A stretch of DNA of 64,000 nucleotides from Gautieria morchelliformis. Lineage: Eukaryota; Basidiomycota; Agaricomycetes; Gomphales; Gomphaceae. The stretch lies in NCBI GenBank assembly GCA_015179125.1, contig WHVA01000467.1:1-64000 (forward strand), written 5' to 3'. The notes below the pieces were generated by a model. That model had not been told where the DNA came from. It worked only from the letters and a program-made list of their open reading frames with translations, and did no database searches. Below, piece after piece: positions 39,473 to 49,399 of the stretch. Within the stretch, counting starts at the first letter, position 1. Every line of letters begins with the position of its first letter. Both the position numbers and the translations under genes were made by a program.

Positions 39473-41767
39473 CTAACTGCGCACCAGCCTCTGGGGGATT
39501 CGCTTGATGTGGAACAAGTCAGGGGTAAGTAAGACTTGATTTTGGTTGTCTTCCTCCCCCCGCTTATGATCCACGCGTCGTGAGAGTGCATCAGGCTTGG
39601 CTGAATGACGACCAGGACGATGGATCAGCTCAAAATCAAAGCGAGAGAGGTAGAGTGACCAGCGTGCTTGACGACGGTTCAGGTTTTGTGCAGTGCGGAA
39701 GTAGGTGAGATTCTGATGGTCATTGAGAATCTCAATCTTGTGCTTTGTTCCCTCTAAGATGTGGCGCCATTCCTCTAATCCCCGAATCACAGAAAGAAGC
39801 TCCTTGTCATGGATGGCATAGTTGCGTTCAGCATCATTGAGGCTTTTGGAGACAAACCCCACAGGCCGCCATTTGCCATCATCACATAGCTGGGACAGTA
39901 CTGCTCCTGTGGCATAGGCTGAGGCATCTGTTTCAAGACGGAAATGTTTGTCTTGATCAGGGAGGACAAGGATCGGTGTTGAGGTGATGAGGAGTTTGAG
40001 CTTGTCAAAGGACGCTTGCTCTGGGCCATTTGGATCCCAAGACCATTGGGCATCCTGTTTTGTCAACTGGTTGAGGGGCTTTGCAATGTGTGAGAAGTCT
40101 TCCACAAATCTACGGTAGAAGTTGATGAAACCAAGGAATGATTTGACTTCAGTGACGTTACGTGGTATTGGCCAGTCCCGCACCCCTGCAACCTTGACTG
40201 GGTCCATGGCAACCTGTCCTTGAGAGAGGATGAGGCCGAGATACTCCACCTCTAGTTGCTCAAATAGGCATTTTTCAGGTTTGAGGTACAGGTTGTTGGC
40301 CCGGAGGATTTCAAGGACACGTCGTACAATCCTACGATGTTCTTCAAGCGACTCTGTGAAGATGAGAATGTCGTCCATGAACACCACCACAACCCCTTCA
40401 TCGATGAGACTCTTGAAGATGTCATTCATCATCGTCTGGAAGGTTGCTGGGCTGTTCGTGAGTCCAAAGAACATGACTAGAGGTTCATACAGGCCCCTAT
40501 TTGTCCGAAAGGCTGCCTTCCACTCATCTCCCTCTTTTATGCGTACATTATTATATCCCCAGCGAATGTCAAGCTTTGTGAAGTATTTAGCCCTTCCAGC
40601 AGCAATCTTATTCATGATGTCTGGAACAAGGGGCAAAGGATAGGCATTCTTGATTGTTATATCATTGAGCTTTCGGTAGTCTTGCACAAATCTAAGACTG
40701 CCGTCCTTTTTCTTCACAAAGAAGACTGGAGATGCCATAGGTGACTTGGAGGGACGGATACGATGGCTCTTCAGGTTCTCCTCAAGGAAGTTATCCAGTT
40801 CCCTTTGCTCAACCGGTGACATTGGGTAAACCTTTGTGCTGAAGGGTTGTGCACCTGGAGTGAGCTCAATTGCATGGTCCCAGGGCTTTCGAGGAGGCAG
40901 TTGGTCAAATGACTCCTTAGAAAACACATCCTTGAACTCCTGGTATGGTTTAGGGACAAGGTCCTCGAAGGATCTGACTGGTGCAGACTTGCTGGCCCGT
41001 TCAGCAAGCTGTTGGGAGACAGTCCGGCCTGCGCCAATCATTTCAGGACTCTCATTCACAAAGATGACAAAGGTCCTGTCTCCTTCCTCAAGTAGGGAGC
41101 GGGTGTGCTGTATGGGAACCTCCTCTTGATTTACACTCTCTTCTGGAACAGTTTCGACTGTGGGCCCTCTGACAACAGGTCTGCCCCCACATGACTTGGG
41201 ACAGCGTGTCATCTTCACATCTCCTGTACGCCAGTCAACTTCTGGGTTGTGTTCAACAAGCCATGTGTGACCAAGAATGATGGCAAGTCGTCCAAGGCTC
41301 GTGACAGAGAATGTGGCACGTTCCGTATGATCCCCAAAGGTGCAAATGAGGTCGACTTCTTCCTTGATTGAGCCAGCCTCATTTGGGGTACCATCAATAT
41401 TGTAGACGGGGATGGCACGGGGTAGGGGGCGGGTCCGAAGCCTGTGTTCCCTCACAAACTCCACATCGATGAACATCCCTGTAGCACCACTGTCAAGGAG
41501 GGAGTCAATTGCAAGTGGATGCCCTGTGTCAACGGAGTGGACCTTGAGAGGTACTTTGGTGCATCGGCGGAGGTCAGCAGTACGGACATATAGAGGGACT
41601 GGAAGGTTTGCATTAGCAACTGGAGCGATGGGTTGGGTTTTCGGCATGGCTGGTTTGGTTTCAGTTCGATCAGGGATAGGAGAAGGATGCATCATATCGC
41701 CTGTGATCCCTATTGTACATGTTTCGAGAACTGAAAACCGATTCGTCGAGCGGGGCATGTCTTTCAC
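39473..41767 (-). CDS. Gy2 protease, reverse transcriptase and RNase H
   Basis: 764 open codons. The protease has SLLDSGATGMFID (about 41510-41475). RT has KKKDGSLRFVQDYRKLN and VVVFMDDILIF (about 40400-40365), with Met in the usual YxDD position 2 window (FMDD). RNase H has RLETDASAYATGAVL and YAIHDKELLSVIRGLEEW. The frame runs out at 39473 owing to a one-base change in a C-run (about 39496-39500), after which the linker to integrase continues in another frame. Confidence 0.9.
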   Translation of the reverse strand: MKDMPRSTNRFSVLETCTIGITGDMMHPSPIPDRTETKPAMPKTQPIAPVANANLPVPLYVRTADLRRCTKVPLKVHSVDTGHPLAIDSLLDSGATGMFIDVEFVREHRLRTRPLPRAIPVYNIDGTPNEAGSIKEEVDLICTFGDHTERATFSVTSLGRLAIILGHTWLVEHNPEVDWRTGDVKMTRCPKSCGGRPVVRGPTVETVPEESVNQEEVPIQHTRSLLEEGDRTFVIFVNESPEMIGAGRTVSQQLAERASKSAPVRSFEDLVPKPYQEFKDVFSKESFDQLPPRKPWDHAIELTPGAQPFSTKVYPMSPVEQRELDNFLEENLKSHRIRPSKSPMASPVFFVKKKDGSLRFVQDYRKLNDITIKNAYPLPLVPDIMNKIAAGRAKYFTKLDIRWGYNNVRIKEGDEWKAAFRTNRGLYEPLVMFFGLTNSPATFQTMMNDIFKSLIDEGVVVVFMDDILIFTESLEEHRRIVRRVLEILRANNLYLKPEKCLFEQLEVEYLGLILSQGQVAMDPVKVAGVRDWPIPRNVTEVKSFLGFINFYRRFVEDFSHIAKPLNQLTKQDAQWSWDPNGPEQASFDKLKLLITSTPILVLPDQDKHFRLETDASAYATGAVLSQLCDDGKWRPVGFVSKSLNDAERNYAIHDKELLSVIRGLEEWRHILEGTKHKIEILNDHQNLTYFRTAQNLNRRQARWSLYLSRFDFELIHRPGRHSAKPDALSRRVDHKRGEEDNQNQVLLTPDLFHIKRIPQRLVRS

Positions 41768-41778
41768 CGCTGACTGGC

Positions 41779-42885
41779 CTAAAAACCCTTTCCTTCCTCT
41801 TGGACAGGGGCTTCCACCTTCTGTTTGCGTTCCTCTATCGCCGCTGCTACAGATTTAGAGACAATTGCTGCAATGTCTGCCTCTGTGAGGTTTGCACGGA
41901 TTCGTGGCTTGCGAGGTTCAGGACAGTCTGGTGAAATGTGACCAGGTCTCTTACAGTTGTAGCAGGTTCGTGTTTCGGTGCGGCGGCGGGATGAGTCAAT
42001 GTCCATAGGTGTCGCGTTACTGGGTGATGCTGTGGCAACAGGAGCCATAGCAGGAGTGTGGAGTGGTCGGGCAGGAGGAGGGCGATTAGGGACATGAGGT
42101 GTCTGTGCCTTCCTGACCTCTAACAGACGGCGATGATTGCGGTCAATCTGACAGGCTGCTTCCTTCCAGGCTTTGAGGTTGGATGGAAGAAAGGGCTGGG
42201 CGTGGATCTTGTCAAGGATACCTGCTGGAAGGCCACGAGCATAGGCATCCTCGAGTGCCTCATCATTAAAGCCTGTCCTGCCTGCCAGGATCTCAAATTG
42301 AGCCGTGTATTCATCTGCCGACATTCCTGACGCCATCCTAAGGTCATGCAGCTTAGTGCGAGCCGTTCTGGCACGATCTGGGTCACCAAAGGCCTCCTCC
42401 ACACGTTTAATAAACCCCTCCAGAGTGGATATAGAGGAGGTGCCATCAATGACAGCCTGTGTCTCGTTGTGTGCCCATATCTCCGCAGAGCCTCCCGTCA
42501 TGAAGGAAAGAGCGTATAGGATCTTTGTGCGTTCATCTGGGAAGGATGCTGGCTGGACAGCGATGGACAACTTGATAGACCTGATAAACCCTTCAGTCTC
42601 TGCACGGTCTCCATTGAACTTCTCCGGTTCTGCTGCTTTGATAGAGCGAGTAGATGGAGGGACACTGTGAGGTACTGAGGGCGCAAGGGCTTGAGCAGCA
42701 GCAACAGCAGCGTTGGTGGCAGCATTGGCTAAGTGGTCGTGAACGTTAGCAATCTGATTGTGCAGTTCCTGATTCTGCAGTTGAAGTTGCTGCAACTGCT
42801 GTGCTTGGCTGGAAAGGAGGCCTCGAAGAAATGGCCCATGGTCACCCAGGGCGTCCCAGTATGCGTCTGGGAGTTGGTCTGCCAT
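41779..42885 (-). CDS. Gy2 gag
   Basis: The chosen start is ATG 42885 (MADQLPDAYWDAL), because the upstream ATG at 43005 lies inside the LTR. A Gln-rich helical segment (SSQAQQLQQLQLQNQELHNQ) precedes a gag domain (KFNGDRAETEGFIRSIKL, SGMSADEYTAQFEILAGRTG), a linker and one zinc knuckle CYNCKRPGHISPDC (about 41965-41925). The frame is open throughout and ends 12 bp upstream of the pol ORF, in another frame. Confidence 0.9.
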   Translation of the reverse strand: MADQLPDAYWDALGDHGPFLRGLLSSQAQQLQQLQLQNQELHNQIANVHDHLANAATNAAVAAAQALAPSVPHSVPPSTRSIKAAEPEKFNGDRAETEGFIRSIKLSIAVQPASFPDERTKILYALSFMTGGSAEIWAHNETQAVIDGTSSISTLEGFIKRVEEAFGDPDRARTARTKLHDLRMASGMSADEYTAQFEILAGRTGFNDEALEDAYARGLPAGILDKIHAQPFLPSNLKAWKEAACQIDRNHRRLLEVRKAQTPHVPNRPPPARPLHTPAMAPVATASPSNATPMDIDSSRRRTETRTCYNCKRPGHISPDCPEPRKPRIRANLTEADIAAIVSKSVAAAIEERKQKVEAPVQEEGKGF

Positions 42886-42945
42886 AGGCTGAGATGAAGG
42901 CTGGTTAAGAAAAGTGTGTGGGGTCGTCCTATGAGCTTGATCTTC

Positions 42946-43323
42946 TGTGAGGGCAACACTAATGACGAAGCCACAACCAAAGATACTCAAGGAGATAAGA
43001 GCCATACTAGGACAATGACCAACTGTATAGTGGGTATCCTCAGTTTATAACTCTACCAACGATAGATACATGGGGACTTGCCTGTATAGTGGGTATCCTC
43101 AGAGATCAAGCTGAGGAAACGCCACCACACGGGCTACAGTCTTATAGCGCTGGCAAGGCTTACATAATAGGGGAGACGGAAACTTGTAGAAGGTTACGGA
43201 AAGTGACGGAAAGTGACAAGTGACGGGAAGTGACATGTGATGGAAAGTGACATGTGACAGAAGGTGACGGAAACTCATGGAAGGAAATAGAAACTTGTGA
43301 AAGGAAACGCGTGAACCCTGACA
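42946..43323 (-). repeat. Gy2 5' LTR with minisatellite
   Basis: 378 bp, the partner of 36759-37154; the array (about 43195-43270) has one unit fewer. Otherwise near-identical. Confidence 0.93.
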
Positions 43324-44149
43324 GAAGCTGTATGAAAAGGTCAGGTAAACCTCATTGGCTGAAAGAAGACGTACATGAACGGGTCCTCTCCGTTGGAATT
43401 CCGCATATATTTCAAAGGTCATGAAGATGTTAAGATTGCGAACTGCTAACGGGAACACGATCATTATATAAAATCTCAACGCGGCCCATGTCGATTACAC
43501 ATCTAAGAATGCCGTACAGGCGAATGACTCAGCGGACCATCTGAATGATAAGGTTCATCAACTAAAACTTGCCGGAGATCGCACCCCTATCTTGGGATGA
43601 GACAACCTCGTCACTCCGATAAAGTCTGAGGGTAAGGATGTGATGTCTTAAAGAAAGGGTTGCAGTTTATACGGCGTTGTCTCAGCATTAGTAGCCGGAC
43701 ACGGCCCCGTGTAATCTTCACATCCTACGGGAGAAGTTATTGGTTTTATGCGTCATCACCCTCTTTCTAACCCAAGCCGGTCCATCCGGCACAGCAAATT
43801 AGAAAACCCCTGCATACCTATGTGAGCTCTGGCGGAGGCTTGGATTTAAACCTGCTCTGTCTAACTCACTGTGAAGGTCCGCAGGAACAGGTTGTTATGA
43901 CTTCGCTGGATACCTTGAAAAGATTGTGGACGAATTGGAGCGGTTCACCGACGGCTTCCACTACGGTTATAGCACTGAGGTAGGAATAAGCACGCTTCTG
44001 CAATGTCTGTGTACGACCAAGCGGTATGCCCACCAGGACTACCGAGACCAACACGAGAAGCGCTGCATCCTGAAAGAGAGGGACTGAAATTCGAGTTGCG
44101 CAATTTGATCATGACCATGTATGGATTGCTGTATCACAGCCATGTAGGA
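43324..44149. other. Non-coding stretch right of Gy2
   Basis: It starts with the second GAAGC. The first about 155 bp encode, on the minus strand, a frame (IYAEFQRRGPVHVRLLSANEV) that would continue across the Gy2 insertion and probably belongs to the Helitron or its former flank. The remainder has only short ORFs (43866-44054 minus, 44003-44293 plus), none recognised. No Helitron 5' terminus could be identified. Confidence 0.35.
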
Positions 44150-44720
44150 CTAGCGGTGTGTTTGCCAATAAATGTTAGGAGCTGGGGTGCGACTCCAACG
44201 AACAGAGTTGCCATCATAAATACAACTGGTCACCCAAAAGTGAACACTGACAGCACAAAAAAAAAAACAGATAAGACACGAACCCCAACATGAACGACTT
44301 TGTGCCATCTCGAACATAGTCAGAGACAGCCAAGTTAAAAAAGCGCGTCTTAGAATCTGCTCCATACTCCGCATTATTGATCACAGCCCCCACCCCCCAA
44401 ATGGCCACAGACGTGTCATCCAGAATGTTATCTTCATAATTGTCGGCCTTTGGATCTCCAGGATATGGTACAATAGATAACACATCCATCAAAACCTTGG
44501 AAGATGGGGGGGAGAAGATGCGGCCGACAATGCGGGCAACAGTGTTATCTGGCAACAGACATTCCCCAGGAGGACTATAGACACGGAGGTCGACGGGGAT
44601 TACCACGTCCTCATGGCAGGTCTGCAAGACAGTATTATAATGACAGTAGTAAATAGGAGAGGCCGTCTGACGACGACCCCCAGTAAGACATAAGTTGGCA
44701 GTTAGATTGACGGTAGACAT
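44150..44720 (-). CDS. Hypothetical protein of a basidiomycete-type family
   Basis: ATG at 44720. The first 150 residues are open (MSTVNLTANLCLTGG, YYCHYNTVLQTCHEDVVIP, ECLLPDNTVARIVGR, PGDPKADNYEDN) and look like a beta-rich domain that I recognise as a pattern of unannotated Agaricomycete proteins, without a known role. Near 44265-44315 the frame runs into a T-run; a probable intron leads to a second exon in another frame (CIYDGNSVRWSRTPAPNIY, about 44237-44180) ending at 44150. The exact splice sites are unresolved. It is divergently transcribed from 45087-45437 across a 366-bp gap. Confidence 0.55.
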
Positions 44721-44910
44721 ATGTATAGTACAAAAACTATGGCCTGGACAGTGAACTTATACTCCAGAAGTCACGTGATCATGTCCCATATCATGCACCA
44801 ACCCAGAACACCCAAAACACGGATCACATTTGTAAGTATGTTTCAGATAGGCACATCCATTCTACAACCATGAACCTTGGTTGGATTTGTAATGACTTAA
44901 ATTCTAGTGA

Positions 44911-44988
44911 CATGTCTCATCTGTAAACATTTCCAATGACGACACGACATGTCTCATCTGTAAACATTTCCAATGACGACACGACATG
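44911..44988. repeat. 37-bp tandem duplication in the divergent promoter
   Basis: Two exact copies of a 37-bp unit (start CATGTCTCATCTG; 44911-44947 and 44948-44984) plus 4 bp of a third. It lies between the divergent starts at 44720 and 45087 and might duplicate a regulatory site. Confidence 0.85.
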
Positions 44989-45027
44989 ACACAACCGAAA
45001 GACAGCGACTTTGCGTCAACTAAACAA

Positions 45028-45035
45028 TATAAATA
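45028..45035 (+). promoter_or_regulatory. TATA box TATAAATA
   Basis: TATAAATA lies 52 bp upstream of the ATG at 45087, a usual distance in fungi for a start site between the two. The intervening sequence is C/A-rich. Confidence 0.5.
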
Positions 45036-45086
45036 CTTATCCAGAACCCCTACTACAACTCAATCGGTTTCACATCAACCACTCAC

Positions 45087-45437
45087 ATGCCCAGGCGCAC
45101 AACTAAAGCAACAGAGAAAAGGGGCACGAGTAGAAATGTATGACAACTTAACTCCACACATGAGAACGGCTAACGTCTATTTCAGACCAGTCGCCCCGAA
45201 GTCTCAATGGAGACCACAGTGGACCAACTGATCGAAGTCTTCGAGACTACGCACCCTCCTTACCATCTTCGCGGCCTCTCTGCTAGAGACCGCACGTTGC
45301 CCTTGCTGAGAGACATTGAAATCCTGGAGTACGAAGTGACGACGCTTCCTGTGCCTGTGGAAGCTTTAACGCATATCGCCAATCATATCGAATGCGTGAG
45401 AGGCCACTTACTGGAAATAGTCAACAACGATGGATGA
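45087..45437 (+). CDS. Small two-exon gene, 100 residues
   Basis: Exon 1 is 45087-45137 (17 codons, basic: MPRRTTKATEKRG). The intron at 45138-45185 is 48 bp, GTATGA ... CTAAC branch-like ... TTTCAG. Exon 2 is 45186-45437. Splicing is phase 0 and removes an immediate TGA, giving 100 residues. The C-terminal 80 residues are acidic and helix-prone (TTVDQLIEVFETTH, TLPLLRDIEILEYEV, LTHIANHIECVRGHLLEI). No domain recognised. The TATA box, intron and branch site make a real gene plausible. Confidence 0.6.
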
Positions 45438-45680
45438 AGGTACCGGTGATGGGTACACAATAGTGAAAGCGAATTGAAACAGGAGATGAAGCAGTTCACC
45501 ATTCAACCAACTACGTGTATTAATAGCAGACTACATTGTTTTTTGCCTCCCTACTCGTCGAACGATGCATAACCGAGACGATCACCTCTGCAGCGTAGGG
45601 TAAGTATAGGACAGTGTGTGAGAGAGAACGCACCCCACGCATATGGGTGCCAGCGCTGGAAAACCCGCCTGGCGATAATA

Positions 45681-46785
45681 CGGAGGCAAGTGTGGACGTG
45701 CTCGCGGGGGACAGTAGGGGCAGACATGCGTGAGCGGGTGAGGCGAGGGGTGAGTTGCACAGGGTGCGCTGGGTGCGTACCTCTCCGGATATGCGGTGCG
45801 CAGCCTCGACGTTCCCCTCGACCATCCAGTCCACGACGAGCAGCCCCAGGGTGAGGGCCAAATCGAGGACGGACGTACGCGCGGTGGAGGTCGGCGAGGG
45901 TGTGGGGGATGTGCAGCTGGGCGGAGATGGGAGCGCGCGGCTTGCTACGGCGAGTGTGCGCGGGTGGCGAGGAAGAGACGGGGCGCATTTGATGGGGGGC
46001 GGAGGGTGACGTGGAGCGGGTGCGTGCGTTGGAGGAGATAATAGAATGTCAAAGGATGAAAGGAGCGGAGATCGGGTACTGCATCCAGGGATCGAGGCAT
46101 AGAGAAGAGAAGCGATGGGGACCGTATGATCGGGTACTGCAGCCAGGGATGGAGGCATAGAGAAGAGAAGCTCAATTTCCCCCTTTCAACAGTGTTCAGT
46201 AACGTCAGACGTACGGTAAGCGTACTTTACTCAACCAGTGACAGGCGCAAGTCCGGACACACATCAACGCCATCAACTGCGCGTGGCATTGCGCAGCATC
46301 TACGATGGCCCACCGTGTCGCGTCCATCATGGACGGAGGCCAGTGTGGGTGTGCTCGCGGGGGGACTGTAGGGGCAGACATGCGTGAGCGGGTGAGGGGA
46401 GGGGTGAGTTGCGCTGGGTGCGCTGGGTGCGTACCTCTCCGGATATGCGGTGCGCAGCCTCGACGTTCCCCTCGACCATCCAATCCACAACGTGCGGCCC
46501 CAGGGTGAGGGCCAAATCGAAGAGGGACGTACGCGCGGCAGAGGTCGGCGAGGGTGTGGGGGATGTGCAGCTGAGCGGGGATGGGAGCACACGGCTTGGT
46601 GCGGCGGGTGTGCGCGGGTGGCGAGGAGGAGACGGGGCGCGTTTGACGGGGGCGGAGGGTGACGTGGAGCGGGTGCGTGCATTGGAGGACATAATAGAAT
46701 GTCAAAGGATGAAAGGAGCAGAGATAAAAGCCTGGGTACTGCATCCAGGGATGGAGGCATAGAGAAGAGAAGCAATGGGGACTGT
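45681..46785. repeat. Tandem GC-rich segmental duplication
   Basis: Unit 1 (about 45681-46121) and unit 2 (about 46331-46785) align over about 445 bp at roughly 90 percent, including CGGATATGCGGTGCGCAGCC and the end GGCATAGAGAAGAGAAGC. A 45-bp tail repeat of the last part occurs between them (46126-46170). Both strands have long ORFs through GC richness, but no frame is clearly favoured. On the minus strand the sequence leads into the TPR fragment at 46,700-47,085, so the units may be decayed or intronic parts of that gene. Confidence 0.75.
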
Positions 46786-47085
46786 ATTGGCTGCATCACA
46801 CGGCCACGTTGCGAAACAGAGTAGCTGCATTGCAGTAGCGAGTGTGCTGCCGAGGAATATCATGATCACAGCCCCCGCGCAACTGATGAACGCGACATGC
46901 GCAATTGCGATGTGGTTGAGGGAGGAGGATCGTTCAGGATGCAGTGCAGGTCGCAGCTGGAGAGCTTCTCGATCCAATGAAATCGCCTCCTCCAGGTCTT
47001 CGCGTGGACCGTACTTCATGCCACCCTTTAAGACATTCCAAACATTAGGGTCTCCCTTAGACACACCGCAGCAAACTGTACGCAC
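46702..47085 (-). pseudogene. TPR repeat remnant
   Basis: The minus strand encodes EDLEEAISLDREALQLRPA then HPERSSSLNHIAIA (about 47010-46910), the consensus of the tandem TPR units found in large basidiomycete TPR (often CHAT or NACHT) proteins. Only one unit is present. The following sequence becomes hydrophobic and the rest of the gene is absent, so it is a fragment. Confidence 0.6.
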
Positions 47086-47397
47086 TTTGTAACCTCGTCC
47101 ACAAATACACCCAAACTTTCAGTGATGCTGTTCACAGTTTCGTAGGCGTTATAATTCAGCTTTCATGCACATGTCGTGTGTTGACAGATAGTCTAGAATC
47201 TGTTAGATAGTCGTGTTCTTCGTGTTCACCGTTCTTCAAGTCGTGCTGTGCGTGTTGACACATCCCGTTGTATGCGGTCATTGCCGTTTATTGGTAACGT
47301 TCGTGCTCTGCCCAGTCCCCGTCAGCTACCCTCACCCTGGCCGGACTCACCTGGCTGGTCGTGGAAGCCTCACAGGTCAAGGAGTGCTTAGCAGCAG

Positions 47398-47856
47398 CTA
47401 AAACTGTAAGAAAACAGGTTGTTCGATATATTCAGGTGAGCGTTTTCCCCAGCATATTGTCGTGCTGAGATTTATCGCATTCCTTACCTTGTAGAAGACG
47501 AAGAGCTTATTGGAACTCTTCTCGAGTCCAATGAGCGCATCATTCAAGCATTGAGTAGTGTACTCTTGGGAAAGAGGAGGGGCACAGGAGGCTGATGAAA
47601 GAGGAGGGCGGGTAGGCGCAGACAGGGGAAGGGCACCGGATGCAAAAATTACATCATCCCGAAGGATGAAAAAGGTGGTCGACCTCCCGCGGTCCTCCCA
47701 CGATTTGCACCAAGCCTTTTTCACTACCTCTGAACCGTCCCGACGCAGCCAAGTCAAATAGTCGCGGTCTGCTACATGGCGGCTGTGTATCATGCGCAGC
47801 CTCTCTGTAGCACACCGCGTCTGTTCGACTTGGCTGTGTTGGGCCGATTCCGACAC
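47398..47856 (-). CDS. Hypothetical protein
   Basis: 152 open codons from the ATG at 47856, Arg/Ser-rich, with words HSRHVADRDYLTWLRRDG and KSWEDRGRSTTFFILRDD. A good 84-bp intron (47404-47487, GTAAGG ... TTCTTACAG) would end the protein at FYKF, and it is a multiple of three without a stop, so retained or spliced forms share the same stop. No domain recognised. The gap 47086-47397 to its left has no supported feature. Confidence 0.4.
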   Translation of the reverse strand: MSESAQHSQVEQTRCATERLRMIHSRHVADRDYLTWLRRDGSEVVKKAWCKSWEDRGRSTTFFILRDDVIFASGALPLSAPTRPPLSSASCAPPLSQEYTTQCLNDALIGLEKSSNKLFVFYKVRNAINLSTTICWGKRSPEYIEQPVFLQF

Positions 47857-48181
47857 GGAGGCTCTAAAATGTTATGTTCGTACAGAAGATACCCATGTTG
47901 ACTCTGATGGGTGGACTCGCAGGTAGTTGTTACACGATGATACAATAGTGGCGCTGGAAAAAAAAATATAAACTTGATCATGACAGCGGATGTCTATGCT
48001 TGCCCTCCGTCCTCGCTTTCTGTTTTTGTCTTGTGGATTTTATGTCTGACCTGGACCGAGGACTCATATAAACCGTTCTCCTAATCATTATTTATTCTCT
48101 CTTATTTTTCGTATACTGGGCGACGCATATGTCTAGATCCAGTGCACCGGTTCGTAAGGACAACCCCTGCACATTCTGACA

Positions 48182-48415
48182 TTGGTCTTCAAAGATCTCC
48201 GCTGTCGTATTATTCGGTGGCTTCCACTCACAAAGCTCACGTTTGAAGCTGTCGATCCAAAAGTCTTCCAACGGTACATCCAAAATCACGGGGTCGACGT
48301 GAACCGATTTATCGACCACTCCCAAGCAATGCAACTTGCGTGTCTTGGAGCTGAAATTTGTGCAAACGAACGAAACATTTTAACTTACTGGACTGAAAGG
48401 GTAAATGAGCGTTGA
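48182..48415 (+). CDS. Hypothetical exon
   Basis: A plus-strand open frame with protein-like composition (LTFEAVDPKVFQRYI, DHSQAMQLACLGAEIC) that ends at a fair donor GTAAATGAG (48402). A TATA-like CATATAAA at 48066-48073 and a CT-rich stretch lie upstream. The overlapping minus ORF 48092-48334 is the alternative. No family recognised; the start and further exons are unknown. Confidence 0.3.
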   Translation: MVFKDLRCRIIRWLPLTKLTFEAVDPKVFQRYIQNHGVDVNRFIDHSQAMQLACLGAEICANERNILTYWTERVNER

Positions 48416-48537
48416 GCAGCATGAATTATGGCGAGGTATACCACGCTAGCAGCAGCGTTAAGTGGTCGCTGCAAGCAAAAATATAAACACTACTCACTAC
48501 GTCTGACCTGAAATAAATCGACACAATTTAGAGTTAG

Positions 48538-48825
48538 CTACCTCTTCCTGCTTGCGCTGCACGGATTTGGGTCTACGTGAACGAGACCCTCTTGTGAACT
48601 GACCGCAATTAAAGTCCCTGACTGAGAATAAATCTGTACTAAAGAAGGGAGTGCATTAAACGGGGGGAGATAACTGGGGAATGGATATGAACCCACTCGC
48701 ACAAATGCAACCGCCCCCTTACCATAGACACTGACTGACGATGTCATCTGTACGTGACAGCCGCGAGAGGCCAAAGGAGAAACACAAAGAAGATACCACA
48801 ATGAGTAGCCACTCAGAGCAGTCAA
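48538..48825 (-). CDS. Hypothetical ORF, weak
   Basis: 95 codons, partly hydrophobic at the N-terminus (YSLWYLLCVSPLA), no domain recognised. It could be an exon or chance. Confidence 0.2.
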   Translation of the reverse strand: MTALSGYSLWYLLCVSPLASRGCHVQMTSSVSVYGKGAVAFVRVGSYPFPSYLPPFNALPSLVQIYSQSGTLIAVSSQEGLVHVDPNPCSASRKR

Positions 48826-48998
48826 TATCCTTGCTATATTGGAAAATAGAGTGATGTAAAGAGCTTGACATGGTTAGTCAGCCGCTTACCTCCCTCTTCC
48901 TAGGTCACGTGAGAGAGAGACAAACGGTGAAGGCTGGTCATGAGTCAACGTTGGCAATAACAATGAACCAAGAGCTCGGCTAAAATGAAGAAGCTACG

Positions 48999-49172
48999 GT
49001 GAGACAAACGGTGACGATGCGCGGAAAGGTTTCACGGCAAAAATGATGAAGCGACAGTGAGACAAATGGACCTGTAGCTCAAAAAGGTTTAATGACAAAA
49101 AAGAAGAACGAAGAGTGAGACAAATGGAGCCGATGCTCCCAAAAAAACAGAGAAAGCCGAGACAAACAGGGG
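48999..49172. repeat. Degenerate 58-bp tandem repeat
   Basis: GTGAGACAAA recurs at exactly 48999, 49057 and 49115, each followed by related sequence (AAGGTTT, GAAG). Earlier partial units (GAGACAAACGGTGAAG, 48917) suggest an older, longer array. No coding role seen. Confidence 0.6.
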
Positions 49173-49399
49173 CAAAGGAGCACAAACTTTCACACGTCGT
49201 ATGCTTAATAGAAGAGTAATCTGGCACTGGAGGCAAGCGATTGTCCGACATCTGGAGCAGCTGGAGAAGGAAGGGAGGGCTGTTATGGGGTCAGGAAGTG
49301 GCACAGGTGAAGGCAGAGGCATGGTCATGACTGCTGGAAACAAGGTGATGAGTCTCTTGGATGTCTAGATGCCTGTATTCATTCAATATCATACATCAA

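Larger units (their letters stand above)
36759..43323 (-). mobile_element. Ty3/gypsy element Gy2, nearly intact, TSD GAAGC
   Basis: 6565 bp with LTRs 36759-37154 and 42946-43323 and GAAGC on both sides (36754-36758, 43324-43328). The LTRs differ mainly in the copy number of a short tandem motif, so insertion is recent. Gag is open, pol has a single frameshift near 39500, and an extra ORF lies downstream of pol. The target is the region upstream of the RepHel gene. Confidence 0.94.

Noticed and set aside
44911..44988. 37-bp repeat as a CRISPR-like array.
   Set aside because: The copies are directly adjacent without spacers, there are only two, and the context is eukaryotic.
45520..46799. Minus-strand ORFs of 179-212 codons in the GC-rich duplication as protein-coding genes.
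   Set aside because: All frames on both strands are unusually open, the composition is Pro/Ser/Arg/His-rich low complexity, and no domain or splice context favours one.
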